The notes under the pieces: model-generated
What the model saw: only the letters and a program-made list of their open reading frames with translations
What the model was told of the DNA's origin: nothing
The model's database searches: none
NCBI GenBank assembly: GCA_902784025.1
Contig: CACZTF010000103.1
Coordinates: 1 to 9,705, forward strand
Direction of reading: 5' to 3'
DNA: 9,705 nt
Source of the DNA: an uncultured Lachnospiraceae bacterium
Lineage (GTDB): Bacteria; Bacillota; Clostridia; Lachnospirales; Lachnospiraceae
Shown here: positions 6,561 to 9,705 of the stretch, piece after piece
How the letters are laid out: each line of letters begins with the position of its first letter
How positions within the stretch are numbered: position 1 is the stretch's first letter
Program-made: the position numbers and the translations under genes

Positions 6561-7340
6561 TTATTTTATTGCTCCCACCATAAACTGAGGAGATACTCCT
6601 TCATATTCCATCAATTCTTTTTCACTGAAAGGTATGGTGTCTGAAATATCTGTATCAGCAAATACTTTTTTAAAGCCCATCTTAATAAATGTCTCAAGAT
6701 CCCATGAAGGCCTGTCATTCCTGCCCATAGGAAGTGCCCTTCCCTCTGCTTCCATTTCATCCTGATCCAGATGATCATGGCTGGCAGCACCGTATTTTTC
6801 CCGGACACGCTTGAGGTTTTCGTCCCTTTTTTTCCTAAGTTCCCCGCAAAAAAGATATCTGTTCCAGTTTGCGTCAAATATCAGGAGTCTGCCGCCGGTC
6901 TTAAGTATACGCTTCCACTCTTTAAATGTTTCTTCAGGTTCAAGCAATATCCACGTAAGATTACGACAGATTATCAGGTCAAATGTCTCATCATCAAATT
7001 CCGGATGCGCACAATCCATTTTTAAGAACTCAGCATCTACACCGTATTCTTCTGCATTTTTGCGTGCGTATTTCAGCATATTATCAGTAACATCAATACC
7101 GGTCACAGAATGTCCTTCCATTCCCAGAACTACCGGAAAGAAACCGGGACCGGTGCCTATATCCAGAACTTTCATCTTCTTTCCTTCCGGTAACAGATCT
7201 GAAATATAATTTTTCCAGGCATCTTTTTTGGGACCTTCCAGTTCTTTTTTTACGCCTTCATAATAACCCTCGGCAGCATCCTCCCATCTCTCTTTGATCT
7301 CTTCCTTAAATTTCCCGTTTTTATCAACTTCTCTGTCCAT
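6561..7340 (-). CDS. Class I SAM-dependent methyltransferase next to nik-like operon
   Basis: This 259-residue cytoplasmic protein has a Rossmann-type methyltransferase core: motif I VLDIGTGPGFF (58-68), acidic Asp83 in GIDVTDNM for the SAM ribose, a DC pair at 109-110 where the adenine-binding acidic residue is expected, motif IV FDLIICRN (120-127), and LKTGGRLLIF (146-155). An amphipathic Lys/Glu-rich N-terminal region (1-50) and a C-terminal cap (about 160-259) would define the substrate, which I cannot identify. It lacks features pointing to rRNA or DNA targets and looks like a small-molecule enzyme. The ATG at 7340 has AGGGG about 10 nt upstream. It is transcribed alone or with the importer from a promoter carrying the same G-rich element as the nikA-like gene and the ABC half-transporter. 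That suggests a role tied to the imported or exported compound, for example making or modifying a chelator. This is inference only. Confidence 0.88.
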   Translation of the reverse strand: MDREVDKNGKFKEEIKERWEDAAEGYYEGVKKELEGPKKDAWKNYISDLLPEGKKMKVLDIGTGPGFFPVVLGMEGHSVTGIDVTDNMLKYARKNAEEYGVDAEFLKMDCAHPEFDDETFDLIICRNLTWILLEPEETFKEWKRILKTGGRLLIFDANWNRYLFCGELRKKRDENLKRVREKYGAASHDHLDQDEMEAEGRALPMGRNDRPSWDLETFIKMGFKKVFADTDISDTIPFSEKELMEYEGVSPQFMVGAIK

Positions 7341-7372
7341 TTTTACTGTTCCCCTTTTGTTTTTATTTTTCC

Positions 7373-7417
7373 ATACTACTCATACAACTTAACTAAACAA
7401 AACCCCTCCCCCGGGAT
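7373..7417 (-). promoter_or_regulatory. Promoter with G-rich dyad element, copy C (methyltransferase)
   Basis: On the minus strand ATCCCGGGGGAGGGG (7417-7403) is followed exactly 24 nt later by TAGTAT (7378-7373). The T-rich stretch after the element includes TTGTTT with a 16-nt spacer as the best -35. Predicted transcription starts near 7366, about 26 nt before the ATG at 7340. Dyad arms are CCC/GGG around GGGGGA. This gives the methyltransferase its own promoter after the upstream terminator. Confidence 0.65.
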
Positions 7418-7419
7418 TA

Positions 7420-7449
7420 TTTTTTGTAAAAAAAAGTTTCTACAAAAAA
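7420..7449. repeat. AT-rich inverted repeat between terminator and promoter C
   Basis: TTTTTTGTA (7420-7428) and TACAAAAAA (7441-7449) form 9-bp inverted arms around a 12-nt centre. It sits directly upstream of the G-rich element. It may be a back-up terminator or an upstream A/T promoter element, or only low-complexity DNA. Confidence 0.35.
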
Positions 7450-7451
7450 AT

Positions 7452-7482
7452 CATTAAAAAAACAGCGGATAATGATCCGCTG
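7452..7482 (-). terminator. Intrinsic terminator of the FAD-dependent dehydrogenase gene
   Basis: On the minus strand an 8-bp perfect stem CAGCGGAT / ATCCGCTG with loop CATT (7482-7463) is followed by seven T residues and then a second T-tract. It lies about 70 nt after the dehydrogenase stop codon at 7553 and separates that gene from the methyltransferase. Confidence 0.9.
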
Positions 7483-7552
7483 CCGAAAAACTTTACTTTC
7501 ATCTTTAACTCCTACACATTCCGGTTGTTCTGTATATACCCCCACAAAAGTT

Positions 7553-9319
7553 TTATTGTAATTGAAAATAGAAAATATCTTCCGCTGCTTTTATTCCGTC
7601 CACCGCGCTGGACATGATGCCTCCTGCGTAGCCTGCACCTTCACCACAGGGAAAAAGGCCGCATATTTCTGACATCCTGTTTTCGCCTCTGAGTATCCTT
7701 ACCGGTGAAGACGTACGTGACTCCACCCCGGAAAGACAGGCATCACCCATGGAAAAGCCGGGAATGCGTTTTTCAAATGCAGGCATACACTCTGCTATGG
7801 CATCGGAAACAAAAGGCGGGATAACCTCGCGCAGGTTACCCAGGGTAAAATCTCCTTTTATACATGGTGTTACCGCACCTATACAAGTGCTTTTCTTATT
7901 TTTCAGGAAATCCCCGAGCAACTGAACAGGAATACCATCCCCTTTACCCCCTTCTATAAATGCTGCCCGTTCCAGCTTTCTCTGGAATTCAACACCATCA
8001 AGCACACCCTCGCCGAAATCCTTCCCGGATACCGAAACTATTAATGCAGAATTTGCATTTGCCCCGTTCCGCGCAAAGTAACTCATGCCGTTTACCGCCG
8101 TCATGCCCTGTTCCGAAGATGAATCAACCACGAATCCCCCGGGACACATGCAAAAGGAATACACCCCTCTGCCGGATCCGGTATGGGCTGTGAGCTTGTA
8201 ATCCGCCGCCGGGAGCCTGTACTTTCGTCTCAGTTCTTCATGATCTTCCCCGTACATAAAACGGTCGATCAGACTCTGGGGATGTTCTATCCTGAGCCCC
8301 ACGGCGAATGCTTTCTGCTGCATGGGAACCCCCTTTTCATACAGCATTGCAAACGTATCTCTTGCGCTGTGACCTATGGCAAGGCATACCGCACCCGTGA
8401 CTATCTCATTTTCATCTCCTGTCTCCGTGTTACGGTATATAACAGAAGTCACTGCACCATCCGGGGACAGCTTTATGTCAGTGAGACAGGAGTCAAAAAA
8501 CATCTCTCCCCCCAGAGAAATGATCTCCTCGCGGACACTCTTAACCACATTTACCAGAACATCCGTTCCTATATGAGGCTTGTTATCATACAGTATCTCC
8601 TCCGGGGCTCCATGCTCTGCAAATGTAACGAGCACCTCACGGCTCCGGCCTCCCTGGGATCCCACCCCCGTATTCAGCTTGCCGTCTGAAAAAGTACCTG
8701 CTCCCCCCTCGCCAAATTGTACATTTGAGTTTTCATTAAGAGTGCCACCGACAAAAAAACTCTCAACATCCTTTACCCTCTCATCCACCGGTTTCCCCCG
8801 CTCCAACACTATGGGGTTAAGCCCCGCCCGAGCCAGAAACAGAGCGCAGAACATGCCCGCCGGACCAAAACCCACCACTATAGGTCTGACTAAACTATCC
8901 TGTACGGCTGCACCTTTGTGTTTATCTGAATCCGGACTGTCAGACTTATAAACAGATACGTTTTTATGTACATTGTCTTTTTTTTCGATCGTATATATGA
9001 GTGATCTTTTATCTTCCGCAGTGATATTATTATGGTCTGATCCGCATATGCCCTCACCAACCCAACGGTACCTCTCTTGTAAGGTTTCCTTCACATACCT
9101 TTTATCTGCCTTTTTCGGTATACTAAATTTCCGGTCGATTATTTCCACACTGTACACAAAAAAAATGTCCGGCTTTTTACGCGCATCTATTGAACGCTTG
9201 ATTATCTCATACGCCGGACATTTATCCGTATCCTTTATACCCAGACGTTTGCACACCTGTCCTGAGACATCTTCTTTTGTATGTCCCACGGGGAGTTTTA
9301 TCTGCTCAATAACAACCAT
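7553..9319 (-). CDS. FAD-dependent dehydrogenase, uncharacterised COG2509 family
   Basis: This 588-residue cytoplasmic flavoprotein has an N-terminal domain of about 145 residues that begins MVVIEQIKLPVGHTKED, typical of the family. A Rossmann FAD-binding motif VVGFGPAGMF follows (148-157), with Glu173 in VLERG expected to bind the FAD ribose. Then come VQFGEGGAGTFSDGKLNTGVG (200-220), GHSARDTF in mid-protein, and a C-terminal FPCGEGAGYAGGIMSSA segment that closes the FAD site. Length agrees with the usual size. The physiological reaction of this family is not established to my knowledge. The start is ATG at 9319, whose A is the last base of the stop of the upstream repeat remnant (TGATG). 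A GTG one codon earlier is possible. No convincing ribosome binding site precedes it, so it may depend on translational coupling or readthrough from the peroxiredoxin transcript. It ends in a strong terminator, so it is probably unrelated in function to the metal-uptake genes. Confidence 0.9.
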   Translation of the reverse strand: MVVIEQIKLPVGHTKEDVSGQVCKRLGIKDTDKCPAYEIIKRSIDARKKPDIFFVYSVEIIDRKFSIPKKADKRYVKETLQERYRWVGEGICGSDHNNITAEDKRSLIYTIEKKDNVHKNVSVYKSDSPDSDKHKGAAVQDSLVRPIVVGFGPAGMFCALFLARAGLNPIVLERGKPVDERVKDVESFFVGGTLNENSNVQFGEGGAGTFSDGKLNTGVGSQGGRSREVLVTFAEHGAPEEILYDNKPHIGTDVLVNVVKSVREEIISLGGEMFFDSCLTDIKLSPDGAVTSVIYRNTETGDENEIVTGAVCLAIGHSARDTFAMLYEKGVPMQQKAFAVGLRIEHPQSLIDRFMYGEDHEELRRKYRLPAADYKLTAHTGSGRGVYSFCMCPGGFVVDSSSEQGMTAVNGMSYFARNGANANSALIVSVSGKDFGEGVLDGVEFQRKLERAAFIEGGKGDGIPVQLLGDFLKNKKSTCIGAVTPCIKGDFTLGNLREVIPPFVSDAIAECMPAFEKRIPGFSMGDACLSGVESRTSSPVRILRGENRMSEICGLFPCGEGAGYAGGIMSSAVDGIKAAEDIFYFQLQ

Positions 9320-9480
9320 CACTCAAACACTGCAACATACTCTGAATCTTCGTCTGCTGGTACTTTGATCTCTGCCTCCGTGGAAAAATCCTTACCGTCC
9401 TTTGTCCACTTAACAAATTTTACACCACTATCTGCCTTGGCGCTGATCAATATAAAAGACCCATTTGTTCTCCTGTCCTG
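9319..9480 (-). pseudogene. Remnant of a divergent InlB B-repeat surface-protein domain
   Basis: A minus-strand frame ending in TGA at 9321-9319 encodes SAKADSGVKFVKWTKDG followed by KDFSTEAEIKVP and EYVAVFE. This is the recognisable pattern of a divergent InlB B-repeat (Flg_new_2 type: G.kF..W..dG...ft...YvA.F), normally found in large secreted proteins. The frame is open back to a stop at 9495 but has no ATG or GTG. The only candidate start is TTG at 9450, with its nearest GGAG 19 nt away. The properly spaced ribosome binding site and ATG at 9464 lead into another frame that stops after five codons. It therefore looks like a decayed gene end, or a frameshifted small ORF, left between the peroxiredoxin and dehydrogenase genes. 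Confidence 0.5.
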
Positions 9481-9482
9481 CC

Positions 9483-9705
9483 TTATCCCAGTTCATCAAG
9501 CATCTGCTGAGGGTTATCAGCTGCTTTCACTTTATCAAAAGCTTTTATTATCATACCGTTTTCATCTATGAGGTATGTGGTCCTCACCACTCCCATGGAT
9601 ACTTTACCGCAAGTTTTCTTTTCCTTCCATACATCGTATGCCTGTATAACTTCTTTTTCAGTATCTGAAAGCAAAGTAAAGGGGAGATTGAATTTTTCCT
9701 CAAAT
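9483..9705 (-). CDS. bcp: Peroxiredoxin, Bcp/PrxQ type, C-terminal part (5' end beyond right edge)
   Basis: About 74 codons are visible, open to the right edge and ending in TAA at 9483. The translation includes EEKFNLPFTLLSDTEKEVI, AYDVWKEKK, GVVRTTYLIDENGMI and AFDKVKAADNPQQML, matching the C-terminal half of thioredoxin-fold peroxiredoxins of the Bcp/PrxQ group. These reduce hydroperoxides in the cytoplasm using thioredoxin. The N-terminal part with the peroxidatic cysteine lies outside the window, so activity cannot be judged. A Cys in KKTCGK is present but is not the conserved catalytic one. No terminator is seen after the stop, so transcription may continue into the dehydrogenase gene. 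Confidence 0.85.
   Translation of the reverse strand, partial: FEEKFNLPFTLLSDTEKEVIQAYDVWKEKKTCGKVSMGVVRTTYLIDENGMIIKAFDKVKAADNPQQMLDELG

Noticed and set aside
7420..7449. AT inverted repeat as a second terminator or mobile-element end
   Set aside because: The arms are only A/T-rich low complexity with no GC stem, no target duplication and no transposase nearby; kept only as a low-confidence repeat.
8131..8146. G/C-rich run AATCCCCCGGGACAC resembling the promoter element
   Set aside because: It lies inside the dehydrogenase coding region, encoding Pro-Gly-Gly, and it lacks the second G-run, the T-tract and the TAGNAT box.
8183..8689. 168-codon plus-strand open frame
   Set aside because: It is antisense to the well-supported dehydrogenase gene, has no recognisable domain, and its residue composition looks like a shadow frame.

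Overview
The window looks like a chromosomal segment of a low-to-moderate GC Gram-positive anaerobe of class Clostridia, most likely Lachnospiraceae. This is inferred from the strong purine-rich Shine-Dalgarno sites, the Gram-positive lipoprotein signal on the solute-binding protein, the oligo-A/T intergenic regions, and the protein style (COG2509-type FAD protein, divergent InlB-type repeat remnant). All credible genes lie on the minus strand, so transcription runs from high to low coordinates.

Layout in transcription order. At 9705-9483 is the C-terminal part of a Bcp/PrxQ-type peroxiredoxin. At about 9480-9319 is a degenerate remnant of a divergent InlB B-repeat. It has no usable start, and its stop overlaps the next start codon. 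At 9319-7553 is a COG2509-family FAD-dependent dehydrogenase, ended by a clear intrinsic terminator at 7452-7482. At 7340-6561 is a class I SAM-dependent methyltransferase. At 6455-880 is a complete five-gene nickel/peptide-class ABC importer: a NikA-like lipoprotein, NikB- and NikC-like permeases, and two ATPases (NikD/NikE position, OppD/OppF size). At 779 to the left edge is the membrane domain of a type I exporter-fold ABC half-transporter.

The most interesting feature is a three-copy promoter element. A 15-bp G-rich imperfect dyad (ATCCY-N6-RGGG) lies upstream of exactly three genes: the methyltransferase, the NikA-like gene and the ABC half-transporter. In every copy it ends exactly 24 nt before a TAGAAT/TAGTAT -10 box, and that box lies 32-37 nt before the start codon. 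This fixed geometry ties the three transcription units into one apparent regulon and points to one metal- or metabolite-responsive regulator.

Working model (inference): the methyltransferase, NikA-E importer and ABC half-transporter form one coordinately controlled uptake or trafficking system for a metal chelate (nickel, cobalt or a related metallophore) or another small molecule. Residues corresponding to E. coli NikA Trp100, Arg137, Trp398 and His416 are kept in the binding protein, but the position of Arg97 is Glu. That argues for a NikA-like pocket with altered ligand chemistry. No regulator gene is present in the window.
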